Assembly (NCBI RefSeq): GCF_013368755.1
Contig: NC_049566.1
Span: 3,534,001 to 3,598,000, forward strand
Origin: Talaromyces rugulosus
Taxonomy: Eukaryota > Ascomycota > Eurotiomycetes > Eurotiales > Trichocomaceae
Reading direction: 5' to 3'
Length of the DNA stretch: 64,000 nucleotides
Below are positions 1 to 12,400 of the stretch, piece after piece (the first letter of the stretch is position 1; every line of letters begins with the position of its first letter). A program made the position numbers and the translations under genes. The notes beneath the pieces are model-generated. The model was given only the letters and a program-made list of their open reading frames with translations, was not told where the DNA came from and did not search any database.

Positions 1-3000
1 ACTCTCTATTATCCCACAGGTGGTAATCTTGTTATAAAGTCTATAGTTACTGTTTTAAATAGTTCCAATAGAACTGGCAACAGCTTAAGTAGCCTATACT
101 GCCAATACCTGTGTATCTTAATCTATTAATAGATAAAATAGATTCAGATATAGTAATCTATATCGGCTTCTAATACTAGCCAATAGTATTTCCAATGGAT
201 AGCTACTACAATACAGGCTTTTCTAAAATAGCCTCCCTGCGTATCGTCATGGTTATTTTTTATGATTTCTGACTATAAAGCCTTATTAGATGGTATATAT
301 ACGGCCCCCTTATATTAGAGAAAATTACGCTCCCTAATACTCTATATTGAATCCTCAGCCTGTTCTATACAGAGTTCTTTCGACTTCTTCTATATAAAGG
401 CGTCCTCTTGTTGATATATTTAAAGGAGACTCTCTATGTCAGATTTCATTTTTAAATAGGTCGTTTTAGTTCTTATAGCTTCAGTCACTAGGGACTATGG
501 CATTAGGAGTTCTAGACTCCTTGTATCATCAGCAGTGATATTCTTATCTGTAGGGGTATTTCCCTTTTTAGACCTACAGGCATTTTCTTTGTCAATAATA
601 AAAGATATCCTCTAAGCTTTTTGTATTTATGCCAGTATATTCATAGATAATTCTTAGTTATATAGAAAGATTAGATTTTATTCTTGTTTCTTAAAGTAAT
701 CTTTTTATAGCTTTTTCTGCAGGGTCAAGAGCGTTATTATGTCTTCTTTAATATTATCTATATAGTCTAGACGACAACTTAGTATATCTATAGGGTTCTT
801 TGAACCTAGGTAGTATTCTATATTAAAATCAAATACTAATAGATATTCTATTTATTGGGCCTGACGCCTGTTAAGTTCCTTAATAATAGTAAAATACTAT
901 AGATTATTATAATCTATTAGGACTTTAATTATATATTAGCTATCTTCTAAATATTATTATTAGTATTTAAAAGCTTCTATTATTGTTAAAAGTTTTAAAT
1001 TATATATTTTATAGCACACCTTTGGTCTCTTAAGCTTCTAAGATCAGAAAGCTATCAGATACTATTGGAAATCCTTAAACAGCTAAGTGATTATTATTTC
1101 TAGGGCTTCGCTTGAAGCATCTATTTCTATATGAATTAGGAGTGCTAGATTATAATATCTTAGCATAGATTTGCACTAAAACGCTTACTTTAAGTTTAAG
1201 AAGGATTCTCTAGCTTTTAAGATTATATTAAATTCTTAGATGGCGCTGTTCTTTTAGCTATTACACTTTGTTCTCTCTATAGAATCTTTAATTATCTTGG
1301 ATAGTGGCGCTAATATGTGCGAGAACTGATGTATGAAATTATAATAGAAATTTGTAAATCTTAAGAATAATTAGACCTCTTTAACTATCTATGGTTTAGG
1401 CCATTCTGTAATGATATAAATCTGGTCTAGGTCTATCATTATTTTTTGTGAGTTTATAATGAATTTAAGATATTCTATGGTATTTACTCCAAAGCTATAC
1501 TTATTTTATTTGTAGTATAAGCTATAACTTTTTAATTAGCTTATAACTTTCTATATTTGGGCTTTATGTACCTGCAGGTTGGCTGAATATATAACTATAT
1601 TATTTAGATATACTATTATATAGGTGTCTAATAGGTTTGATATTGTCTTATTGACATATGCCTAGAATGTGGCTGATGTATTTGTAAGGCTAAATAGTAT
1701 CATTTGGTATTTAAAGTGGCTATAATGGGTTCAGAAAGCGGTCTTCCACTCGTCTCTTATTTAGATTCTAATATAATGGTATATATCTTTCAGATCTAGT
1801 TTAATAAAATACTTTACACCAGCAAAATGGTTCAATGTCTTTTAGATTAGGAGAATTAAATAATAGTTCTTTACTGTGATTATATTAAGTCCTTAATAGT
1901 CTATACATAGTCAGAGCTCACCATTTTTTTTTAGTATGAAAAGGATAAAGACTTCTATTAGGCTTTTAGATAGTTTAATCTAATTTTTTTTCTATATTTT
2001 ACTTAGATAGTTTTTTAGGACCTCACATTCGGTTTCTGTGAGCCTATATATAGGTTTGTAAAGAGGAGCTGTTCCTAGTTCTAAGTCTATAGTATAGTTA
2101 TGCTCTATATATTTAGATAGTATACTAACAGCTCTCTCTAAGAATATATCTGTATAGTCAGATAGATAATCTAGTAGTTAAAGCTTATCTATTCTAGATA
2201 TCTCTATATCTGATAGTACTTCTTAAATACATATCCTATTATCTTCTTATAGAATATAAGTGGTATATAAGTGTAAACCTAATTCTGGTGTATCTTAGGG
2301 ATCTATCTAGTATACCATACACCTAGCTACCAGGCTTTTATATACTTTATAGAGAGACATAGTCTCTATTTCTTTAGCCAACATATAGTCCCAGTATCTA
2401 AACCGCCCTGCGACCCAATCTATATCAAGATTTATTTTTTTTAACTAGGGCATACCGAGGATTATATTATATCCATTGATATTCATTATATAAAGAGGGT
2501 GCCCGCTCATTTAGGTCAGCCCCTTAAAATCTATAACTTTTATATCTATATAATATTACCTGTATGTTCGGACAACTCGCCTATTAATAGCTTTTACTAG
2601 CCTAGAGACTTTTTCAGTAGTCTTAATAAATTTCTTAACAAGTTTTTGACTTACAAAATTGCCCTGGGCATTACTATCAATAAGGGTCCACATCTTCACA
2701 ATTCCTAGTAGCTTAGGGAGTTCTGTTTTTATTATCAACAGTTACTCTTCCCTTATATCCCCTTTATAGGCTATTCCTAGCGCAGCCACTACATGCAAGC
2801 ACCAGGGTCCTAGTTTTTTAATAGTTTAGACATCTTTCGCGCTTCATCAAACCCCTTTTTATAGTATTCCCTTTCCCAGTATTCTACCTTGCCACAATAG
2901 TTATAGATAGACCTAGTCTAATCCTCTTTAGACTTCCTACATTTCTTTCCCTTTAGGTTTCTATTACTACTTCTATCTGTAATGGCCTCATCTCTTTAGA

Positions 3001-4112
3001 AGAACTGGTTATCTTTCTTATATTTATCTATAGGGGATCTCGCTCTAGTATAGTGATGGTTTAGGGCTACCCGGTATTTGTTACCGCTGCTGCTGTGATT
3101 ATTCTGTCATCAGGAATTTCTTGTTTTTTAATGTTTAGGTATAGTATCTTTCAGCTTCTACAGGAATTGTATAGTGTCTTTGTATATTTAGGGTTTCTCT
3201 AGATACTTCTGCGACTTATCTTAGATAGACTGTAGGATCTTTATTATAAAAAGCTTTATACGCTGTTTCTTACTATACTATATATCTATCTAGTCTTTAA
3301 GGATTTATAGGTAGTGAATAAATTTCTATACTAATTAATTTTCCAACTGCCTAGCATCATTATGATCTTGTGTGGTAGCAATATGAAGGAGCTTAGGATT
3401 ATGAAATAGTTGCTACAGATACACTTTAAAATCTTTCTAAGTGATAGATTCTAGTTCCTTCTTCTTCTAGTATATATTGAAGTTAAGAAATTGCTTAGAG
3501 CTTAGGTTGTCTGAAGCTTTGCCAACTTTATGATATAGATATTAGCTATACCACTCTGGATATCTATTGAACCATGATTCTGTATGTTCTATGAATGTCT
3601 TGAGTTTAGTCAGAGATTTTCTATTGTAGAGATTCTTTATTTTGAATCTTGAGGGGCGTTTCTCCGTAGGAATTATATCGGTTCAGAATCTCTTTTCTCT
3701 ATAAGCACTGCTGTCAGAGGTTCTAGTGTCTTAGTTCTCATACACCAGTACACCACATAGCTGTGCTTGGATTTATAGAATCTACTATTTTAGGTTCGTG
3801 ATATAAAGCTCTTGATCTAGCTAGGTTTTTATAGCTTTAAATTTTTTTATTAACATATCCTCTAGTTTCTATTCCAAAAGTAGCCATACTATCCCTAGAT
3901 CCAGGTCTTCACTAGTGAAATGATTCTCTTCCAGTTCTACCACTAGTTCTTCCCTATTACTATATCCATTCAGTGTTTCCAACATACTAGGTTGGATTTC
4001 TGCTGCTAGTACAGAACGTTCAATATTATTAGTAGGAATAGGGGTGTTCCTGGTAATAACTATAATTCTAACACTTGCTAGCCCTCTTCCCAAAGGTAAA
4101 GAGCAATTAGAA
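1..4112 (-). pseudogene. Decayed Ty3/gypsy gag-pol polyprotein (partial)
   Basis: Minus-strand polyprotein broken by many stops. The gag start is recognisable at about 3869-4110. A CCHC zinc-knuckle remnant at about 2880-2935 reads YNYCGKVEYWEREYYKK, with cysteines replaced by tyrosine, as G-to-A change of TGY codons would give. The aspartic protease lies at 2556-2738 (TLIDSNAQGNFVSQ, where DSG has become DSN). RT lies at about 1570-1830, with KLDLKD, EWKTAF, and VYLNNI in place of the YLDD box. The frame leaves the window in the integrase core (VTIDFITRLPP near base 20-50). The protein would process and copy the element's RNA; this copy cannot encode it. Confidence 0.85.
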
Positions 4113-4323
4113 TATAAAAATATTATATAGAGAGCAGGCAAGAGTTAGATTCGATAGTAAAGCTATAGTTCGCTAGGTAGTTAAACTGATTGCTGACCTT
4201 CAGCAACCTCTATACGAAGATTAGAATATATATGCCGCTTCATTAGTGGCTTAGCAACCCTCTGTGAGGCTAGTATAGCAAGATGCGGCATCTGGTGCGT
4301 CCCGAAGGTCTCACAGCCTCACA
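4113..4323 (-). repeat. 5' LTR of the left Ty3/gypsy element
   Basis: 211-bp LTR, inverted relative to the LTRs at 6969-7179 and 14268-14478 and clearly the same sequence. On the minus strand it begins TGTGAGGC. Its 3' end has eroded from an expected CCTCACA to TTTTATA. It contains the conserved stretches GGACGCACCAGATGCCGCA and GCTGAAGGTCAGCAATCAG. Confidence 0.88.
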
Positions 4324-6814
4324 ACCAGTCGCAAATGCGGTTGCTTAATAAGGTAAAACTAGTATTTATAGAATAAAATTTACAGAAATAGCAGTCATAT
4401 TATATAAACAATAGAGAAATTAAATGGATAATACAATTTTCCTATGATATAAGTATATATAGAATAGCTATACTAGGTGATAGATTAGATTAGATAGTTT
4501 GAAATATATAGTGATCATTCTTAGAATAAACATCAAATCAGATGGTTTCTCTTAATCTAAATTTCTTTTTATAAGGATTCTTATAGACTGATAAGCTTTC
4601 TGAAAATTCTTTCTTAGATATAGCCCTACATAAGAAAAGAAACATAAGAGTTAGATCAATAAAATTATATTGTAAAATTAGTCTTATTATTATCTATCTA
4701 TAATTTATAGCTATTTAAAAGATCTATTATACAGTATCTCTCTATATAATAATATTATTATATACTATTCCTTCTTATATTCTCTATATTTATATAAAAG
4801 AATCAATATATATTAGAATAAAAATTAAGAATCTACTCCTATTTATATAACTGTCTTAGAAGATTACTTCTATTTAATAATGACATTTCACAGCGGGCAG
4901 CTATCATATTCATACTAACACAGCCTTCCCTAGATTATAAGATTCTATATATCTCAACCTCATTTTAAGTGGTATTATATTTTAAACTATTAATTTAATC
5001 CATCATTATAAAATTTATAAATTTCGCAAAAGCCAATCTCTAGATAGTTACTACCAAACCTGTAGAAGATCTATTACTTTAATCTGGTTCTATATTGACT
5101 TTAGAATTACAAATAATGCATTTGATCCTTTAATAGTCGCGCTATAGAAACTTTTTTCCTTATCTATTAGTTACTTCTTTACATTCACTACAAAAAATTT
5201 TCTCTACTTAAAACCCTGAACGATCTCCTCCAGTAGTATTATGTTCAATAAATTCACTAGCAGAATATCCTTTTTTCCTTAGCTCTTACTATTATAATAG
5301 TAGAATTTAACTCCAATAGATATCATATTCATAGGCTTAAAAGGCCCTTTATGCTATTATTCTACCAATTATTCTTCTACCTACTACTGTGCTATCCCTT
5401 ATTGCGCTATCTAATTTATAAAGTTAAAACCAGACATGATATTAACTCTCTAATAGCTACCAGGTATTGTCAGTGCCTATTGATTTAAAGTAGAGTTCCC
5501 TAATTACACCCCAGGATTATTACCCTCCAGATATAGCAGACGAGATTCTACTATAAAGGGCTCTATCATAGAAGTAAAAGCAGACAGAGATCTATCAAGG
5601 TCTAATCCCAACTCATTAATAACCGCCATAACACAAAACACCTCTTACTATACCTATTAAATTATAGGTTGATTTTTTATAGGAGATTTTATTATCTTCA
5701 GCTTTTTAGATGGTCCTTTCTTACCAATCTTGGTCTCTATAGATTTTAGGATAGATAAAATACTTTCAACGCGGTTAGGAGTGTTACTTGAATCCGCACT
5801 ACCCTATTTCTATAGATTAAGCTGGTCGTATAGTTGTAGAAAATCTAAAGAAATCATTAACAACTATGAGGGGCTGTCTTATAGCTATTCCAGTGCGACA
5901 TCTTATTCCCTATCTATATTAACTTCATTCTCCGACTGGATTTCAGTAGAAGAAGGAATATGCTGAGCCTCTTATAATATCAAATCTTATATATCATAGT
6001 CACTAGCAGCTCTTAATTCCGTATTATTCTAAAGCATTTTATTAAGAAAATTCTCTATATCACGGTCAGTTGCATTAACACTTTATCTAAAGCTTTTTTC
6101 TCACTATTCCCTACTACTAAAACTCCCATTTCCGTTCAATACAGCTGCTATTATCTGTTCTATATTAATAGAATCTAACACTTACTAGGCTAAAGAGATT
6201 AGCTCCCAGCTTTAATAGAAATTAACTCCCAGCTTTAATAGAAATTTTCTTTTACTATTAACTTTTATCTTTTATAACTAGACAGTAAAAAAATAAAATA
6301 ATTATTATTATTAACTATAGAATAGAAATACTAAGTAACTATAATATCTTATAAATTTTAGTTATATAACCAAAAGTTCTTCTATATATATTTTATTATA
6401 ACTTATTTGACTAGAGAAAGATCAGATAGATTAATAGTATAGTAGCTAATCTTTTTCTACTAGTTATGCTTAAGTAACTAAAAGATTATTATAACTACCT
6501 ATAATAGTATCAACTAATATTCCTTTTTAAGTGGTTCTTCTATTATTATCTACTCTAGACTAATAGTCTCTAGCTAATCCCAGTATACTTACTTGTTAAT
6601 TTAGGACTTTAGTCTATCTTTAATCTATAGATTAGATCTCTAAATAAGACCTATCAGATTACTTTAAAAATAATAACTAAATATCTTTAGTAATATAAGT
6701 TATAGATTTTCTTTATAGCTCTAATATAATTCCTATTAGACTATATCTCTAAGACTATTACAGTCTATTCTAAATCTATGTTCTAAATACATCAACTTAA
6801 AGTTAAATCTTCTT
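4324..6814. other. AT-rich spacer between two retroelements
   Basis: About 2.5 kb of AT-rich DNA between the LTR at 4323 and the poly(TAA)-like LINE tail at 6815. It holds one decayed coding stretch on the minus strand (listed separately). There is a tandem duplication of about 25 bp around 6202-6250 (CTCCCAGCTTTAATAGAAAT twice). From 6250 to 6814 I see only AT-rich sequence with no recognisable gene. Confidence 0.6.
4890..5985 (-). pseudogene. RIP-decayed gene of unknown function with CxxC pairs
   Basis: Reading the minus strand gives a protein-like frame interrupted mainly by TAA and TAG codons. Readable pieces are NRVESILSILKSIETKIGKK (about 5700-5780) and MAVINELGLDLDRSLSAF (about 5580-5635). 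Further on are FCSECKEV (about 5170-5195) and IKCIICNSKV (about 5105-5135). The last two form CxxC...CxxC, suggesting a zinc-binding module. Amino-acid composition and the stop pattern suggest a real gene hit by C-to-T mutation. It could be gag-like or a transposase accessory protein, but I do not recognise it. An unrelated plus-strand open stretch (5730-5966) overlaps it and is probably chance. Confidence 0.4.
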
Positions 6815-6968
6815 ATTATTATTATTATTATTTAATCAAATTTAACGTCTATACCGAGCCCTAGGCTATGACAGACAGCGATTCGTGTGGATTAGGCCTG
6901 CTTATAGGGGTTACCCCCCATAAGCCGGTGCCTTTACCCCTATTAGATCCAGGCTTTCAAGGTATCTT

Positions 6969-7179
6969 TGTGAGGCCATGAGACCTTCGGGACGCACCAG
7001 ATGCCGCACCTCACTACACTAGCCTCACAGAAAGTTGCCAAGCCACTAATAAAGCGGCATATATATACTGACCTTTGCTTAGGGGTTGCTGAAGGTCAGT
7101 AATCAGTTTGACTACCTAGCGAACTATAGTTTTACTATTGAATCTAACTCTTGTCTATTCTTTATATAATATTCTTATA
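6969..7179 (+). repeat. 5' LTR, Ty3/gypsy element
   Basis: Starts TGTGAGGCCATGAGACC and ends CTTATA, an eroded form of CCTCACA. It is 211 bp long, the same as the 3' LTR and the inverted copy at 4113-4323. LTR starts immediately after the ATCTT duplication. Confidence 0.9.
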
Positions 7180-10100
7180 TTCTGATTGTTTTTTATTTTT
7201 AGGAAGAGGACTAGTAAGTTTTGGAATTATAGTTACTACTAGAAGTATTTTTATTTTTATTAATATCACTGAACGTTCCATATTAGCGGTAGAAATCTAA
7301 TCTAGTATATTAGAAATACTAGATGGATATAATAATAAAGAAGAACCAATAGTAAAATTAGAAAAGAATTATTTTACTAGTAAAGATCTGGATTTAGGAA
7401 TAATATGATTATCTTTAGAATAGGAACTGGAGGACATATTAATAGAAAAACTTGAAGTTATAAAAACCTAGCTAGACTAAGAGCTTTATATTACGAACCT
7501 AAAATAATAGATCCTATAAACCTAAATATAGCTATATAATATATTAATACACAAGAACTAAGATACTAGAATCCCTAATAACAACACTTATAAGGAAAAG
7601 AGACCTTAAACTAATATAATTTCTATAAAGAAGTACCTCTTAAGATTTAAAATAAAAGATTTTTATAGTAAGAAATTCTTGACTGAATTTAAGATATTTA
7701 TAAAATATATAAAATTATAGTTTAGTAAATATTTAGAGTGGTATAACTAATATCTATATTATAAAGTTGATAAAGCTTTAGATAATCTAAGCTTTAAATA
7801 ATTTCTTAATTTTAATATATACTGGAAAAAGAAAAAACTAGAACCTATTATTTAGAAAGACTTTAAAATATATTTATAATGACTATTTTATAATCTTAAG
7901 TTTCTTTATATTATTACTATATAAGATTATAATAATACTAAATAGTTAAAAGATTAATTGGTATAGGAATTTATCTGCTACCTGTAAACTTTTAAAGACT
8001 AAATAGATATGTAGTATAGTAAGGAATAGTATATAAAGCTTTTTATAATAAAAATCTTATAGTTTATCTAAAATGAGTTATAGAAATATCTAGAGAAATC
8101 TTAAATATATAAAGATATAGTATAATTTCTACAGAAACTGAAAAATATTATATCTGAATATTAAAAGATAAGAAATTTTTAATAATAAGATAGTTATAGC
8201 AGTAGTGATAATAAATATTAGATAGCCCTGAATTATTGCTATACTAGAGTGAGACTCTCTATAGATAAATATAGAAAGAATAACCAGTTTCTTTAAAGGA
8301 ATAAGGCCACTGTAGATAAAAGTAGTAATAAAAACCTAAAAAAAAAGGAATATAGAAAGTCTAAAAAGAATTGGACTAAGTCTATCTATAACTATTATAG
8401 TAAGATAAGATACTAAGAAAAAGAATGTTACAAAAAGAGATTTAATAAAATATAAAAAATATCTAAATTATTAAAAAATTAAAATCTCAGTGCTTACATA
8501 TAACAGCTATGCTAAGAATAGTCTATGAAGAAAATATAGAAGAAAAGTAACTATTAATAATAGAAATAGAATTCCTTAAGCTATTAGAAATCATGAAGAT
8601 ATAGACCCTTATTGATAATAGTACTCAGGACAATTTTGTAAGCTAGGAACTTGCTAAGAAGTTTATTAAGATTACTAGAAAAGCTTCTAGGCTAGTAAAA
8701 GCTATTAATAGATGAGTTATCTAAATATATAGATAATATTATATAGATATAAAAGTTATAGACTCTGAAAGATTGATTTAAATAAGTGGACACCCTCTTT
8801 ATATAGTGAATATTAATGGATATAATATAATCCTTAGTATATTCTGGTTAAAAAAGATAAATCTTAATATAGATTAGGTTGTAGAATGGTTTAGATACTG
8901 GGATTATATATTGGTTGAAGAGATAGAGATTATATCTCTTTATAAAGTATATAAAAGCTTAGTAGCTAGGTATGCGGTATACTGGATAGATTTTTAAGAT
9001 GTATTAGAATTAAGCTTATACTTATATACCGCTTATATCTTATAAAAGAATAATAGAGCATGCATCTAGGAAGTACTATCAGATATAAAGATATCTGGAA
9101 TAGATAAGCTTTAATTACTAGATTATCTATCTAACTATGCAGATGTATTCTTAGAAAAAGCTGCTAATATGCTATTTAAATATATAAAGTATAACTATAC
9201 TATAGATTTAGAATTAAGAACAACTTCCTTTTATAAATCTATATATAGGCTTACAGAAACTAAATATAAGGTCCTAAAGAACTACCTAAGTAAAATATAA
9301 AAAAAAGATTAGATTAAATTATCTAAAAGCCTAGTAAGAGCCCTTATTCTTTTTGTACCAAAAAAAATAGTGAGCTCTGACTATATATAGACTATTAAAG
9401 ACTTAATACAATTATAGTAAAGAATCATTACCTAATTCTCCTAGTCTAAAAGATATTAGATCACTTTACTAGCACAAAGTATTTTACCAAGCTAGATCTA
9501 AAAGATGCATACTATCATATTAGAATCTAAATAGAGAATAAATAGAAGACCACTTTCTAAACCCATTATAGCCACTTTAAATACCAGATAATACTATTCA
9601 GCCTTATAAATATACCAACCATATTCCAAATATATGTCAATAAAATAATATTAAACCTATTAGATATCTATATAATAATATATCTAGATAATATAATTAT
9701 ATATTCAGCCAACCTATAGATACATAAAGCCCAGATGCAGAAAGTTATAAGCTAATTAAAAAGCCATAGCTTATACTACAAGCAAAGCAAATATAGCTTC
9801 AGAATAAACACTATAAAATATCTTAGGTTCATTATAAACCCACAAAAAATAATAATAAATCTAGACTAGATTTATATCATCACAGAATAACCTAAACTAT
9901 AGATAGTTAAAAAGATCTAGTTATTTTTAAAATTTATAAATTTCTATTATAATTTTATATATCAATTCTTGTATATATCAGTACTGCTATCTAAAGTAAT
10001 TAAAAGTCCTATAAAAAGAATAAAATATAATAACCAAAAAAACAGCATTATCTAAGAATTTAATATAATCTTAAAAGCCAGAGAATTCTTTTTAAACTTA

Positions 10101-12400
10101 AAATAAGCATTTTAATATAAATCTATACTAAGATATTATAACCCAATACTCCTAATTTATATAGAAATAGATACTTCAGATAGAGTCCTAGGAGCAGTAA
10201 TCACTCAGCTATTTAAAAATTCTTAATAGTATCTAATAGCTTTTTGATCCTAGAAGCTTAAAGAACTAAAAATATACTATAAAATATATAATTTAAAACT
10301 TTTAATAATAATAGAAGCTTTTAAATACTAGTAATAATATCTAGAAAATAGCTAATATATAATTAAGATCTTAATAAATTATAGTAATTTATAGTACTTT
10401 GCTATTACTAAAAAACTTAGCAGGTGTTAGATCTAATAGATAAAATATTTATTAGTATTTGATTACAATATAGAATACTATCTAGATTTAAAAAATTCTA
10501 TAGATTTATTAAATCATCATCTAGACTATATAGATAGTATTAAAAAAGATATAATAACATTTTTAATTCTATAGAAAAAGCTATAAAAAGGTTACTTTAA
10601 AAAATAAGAATAAAATCTAATCTTTTTATATAATTAAAAATTATTTATAAATATACTGATATAAATATAAAAGGCTTAAAGAATATTTTTTATTATTAAT
10701 AAAGAAAATATCTATAGATCTAAAGAAAGAAATACTTTTATAAATAAGAACACCACTACTGATAATATAGAGAATCTAAAACTTTTAGTGCTATAGTCTC
10801 TAGTAATTAAAACTATAAAGACTAAGACAGCCTATTTAGAAATGAAACCTGATATAGAGAGTCTTTTTTAAAAATATCAACAAGGGGACGCCTTTATATA
10901 GAAGAAGTTAAAAAAACTTTATATAGAACAGACCAAAGGTTTAGTATAGAATATTAAGGAGCATAATCTTCTTTGGTACAAGGGAGCTATATATATACTA
11001 TTTAATAAAACTTTATAGTCAGAAATTATAAAGAATAACCATGATAATGTATAGAGAAACTATTTTAAAAAAGTCTGTACTATAGCAGCTATCTATTAGA
11101 AATACTATTAGCTAATATTAGAAGCTAATATAGACTATTATATCTAAATCTATTCTACCTACCAATAGGTTAAGATATATAGATATCAGCAGTATAGACT
11201 ATTTAAACTGTTACTAGTTCTATCAGAACTGTTTAAAATAGTAATTATAGACTTTATAATAAGATTACTATCTATAGAATAATAAAGAATGATAGTTAAC
11301 ATTATACTAATTATTATTAATCTATTCTTAAAATACACTATCTACTTATTAATATAGAAAGTATTATCAGTTAAAAGACTAATAAAGCTATTTTTAGAGA
11401 ACCTAATATAGTAAATTATTTTTCTATAGTATATTATCTTAGATTAGGATAAGCTATTTATTAATAAATTCTAGCAAATTATGTGTTTCTATTTAAAGAT
11501 AATCTAGAAACTGTTAACAATAGTCTATTTATAAATAGATAGACAGACAGAGCACTAGAATTAGATAATAAAACACTTCCTCTAATACTACATAAACTAT
11601 AAATAGATAGACTGGCTATAGTAAATCTTATTAATATAAAATATATACAACAATAATCAGCATAGTGTCATAGGGTAATCTTTAATAAAAACTTTTATAG
11701 GATTCTAAAGAGATCTAAGAATAGATATTCCTAAAAATACTCTTTTAAATCTAAAGAATTAAAAGCCACATGTCATAAATTAGATAAAAAAGCTCTGTAC
11801 TAAACAGACAAATATTTAGAAATATTTAAAAGAAGTTAAAAAAGTATAAATAAAATACTATAACTAAGAAAAAATCTATTAAAAATTCAAAATTAGAGAA
11901 TAAATTATACTTTAGACAAAGAATATAACTTTATTTTAATATAATAAAAAACTAGCTAATAGATATCTAGATTTATTTTAAATAGTAAATATATAGAGAT
12001 TTAATATATATAAATTTGACCTTACTCTAAAATATAGAGAAATCTATTTAGTTTTTTATATCTCTTTATTAGAGCTACACTACACTAATACTAAAAATTA
12101 TATTTCTTTAGGACCAATACTAGTAGATAATGAACCTAAGTATACTATTTAAGGAATAGTTTGGGACTAAAAAAGAGACAGAGAAACAGAATATATAGTT
12201 TAATAGAAAAGATGATTAATTAAGAAAGCTATCTAAGAACTAAAAGAAACTGTTAAAGAAACTAAAGCTTTTAATATCTATCTATAAAAAAAAGCTAAAG
12301 AGTAAACTATATTAGAACTATATCAGTAAACTAAAGAAAAGAGGAACAAAAAAGACTTTCTATTAAAAGCCTAAAAACTGTGTATACTGCACAAAAAAGA
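7180..12400 (+). pseudogene. Decayed Ty3/gypsy gag-pol with chromodomain
   Basis: Plus-strand polyprotein with many TAA/TAG stops. Gag homologous to the left element starts near 7200-7440. A zinc-knuckle remnant is near 8385-8445. The protease region is at about 8600-8720 (TLIDNSTQDNFVS). RT is at about 9460-9720 (KLDLKDAYYHI, and VYLDN from YLDD). RNase H lies at about 10150-10460 and integrase at about 11080-11900. A C-terminal chromodomain-like stretch lies at about 12130-12250 (PKYTI, ETEYIV, W/KR, EPKE), which defines chromoviruses and usually steers integration to heterochromatin. Nothing can be translated from it today. Confidence 0.8.

Larger units (their letters stand above)
1..4323 (-). 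mobile_element. Ty3/gypsy LTR retrotransposon, 5' part, cut by window edge
   Basis: Element in minus orientation. Its 5' LTR is at 4113-4323 and gag, protease, reverse transcriptase, RNase H and the start of integrase follow toward lower coordinates. The integrase core runs off the window at base 1, so the 3' end and second LTR are not visible. It belongs to the same family as the complete copy at 6969-14478, because LTR, gag, protease, RT and integrase segments match in order and spacing. The two copies lie in inverted orientation. AT-rich composition and many TAA/TAG stops at glutamine-like positions indicate RIP-type decay. Confidence 0.88.
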
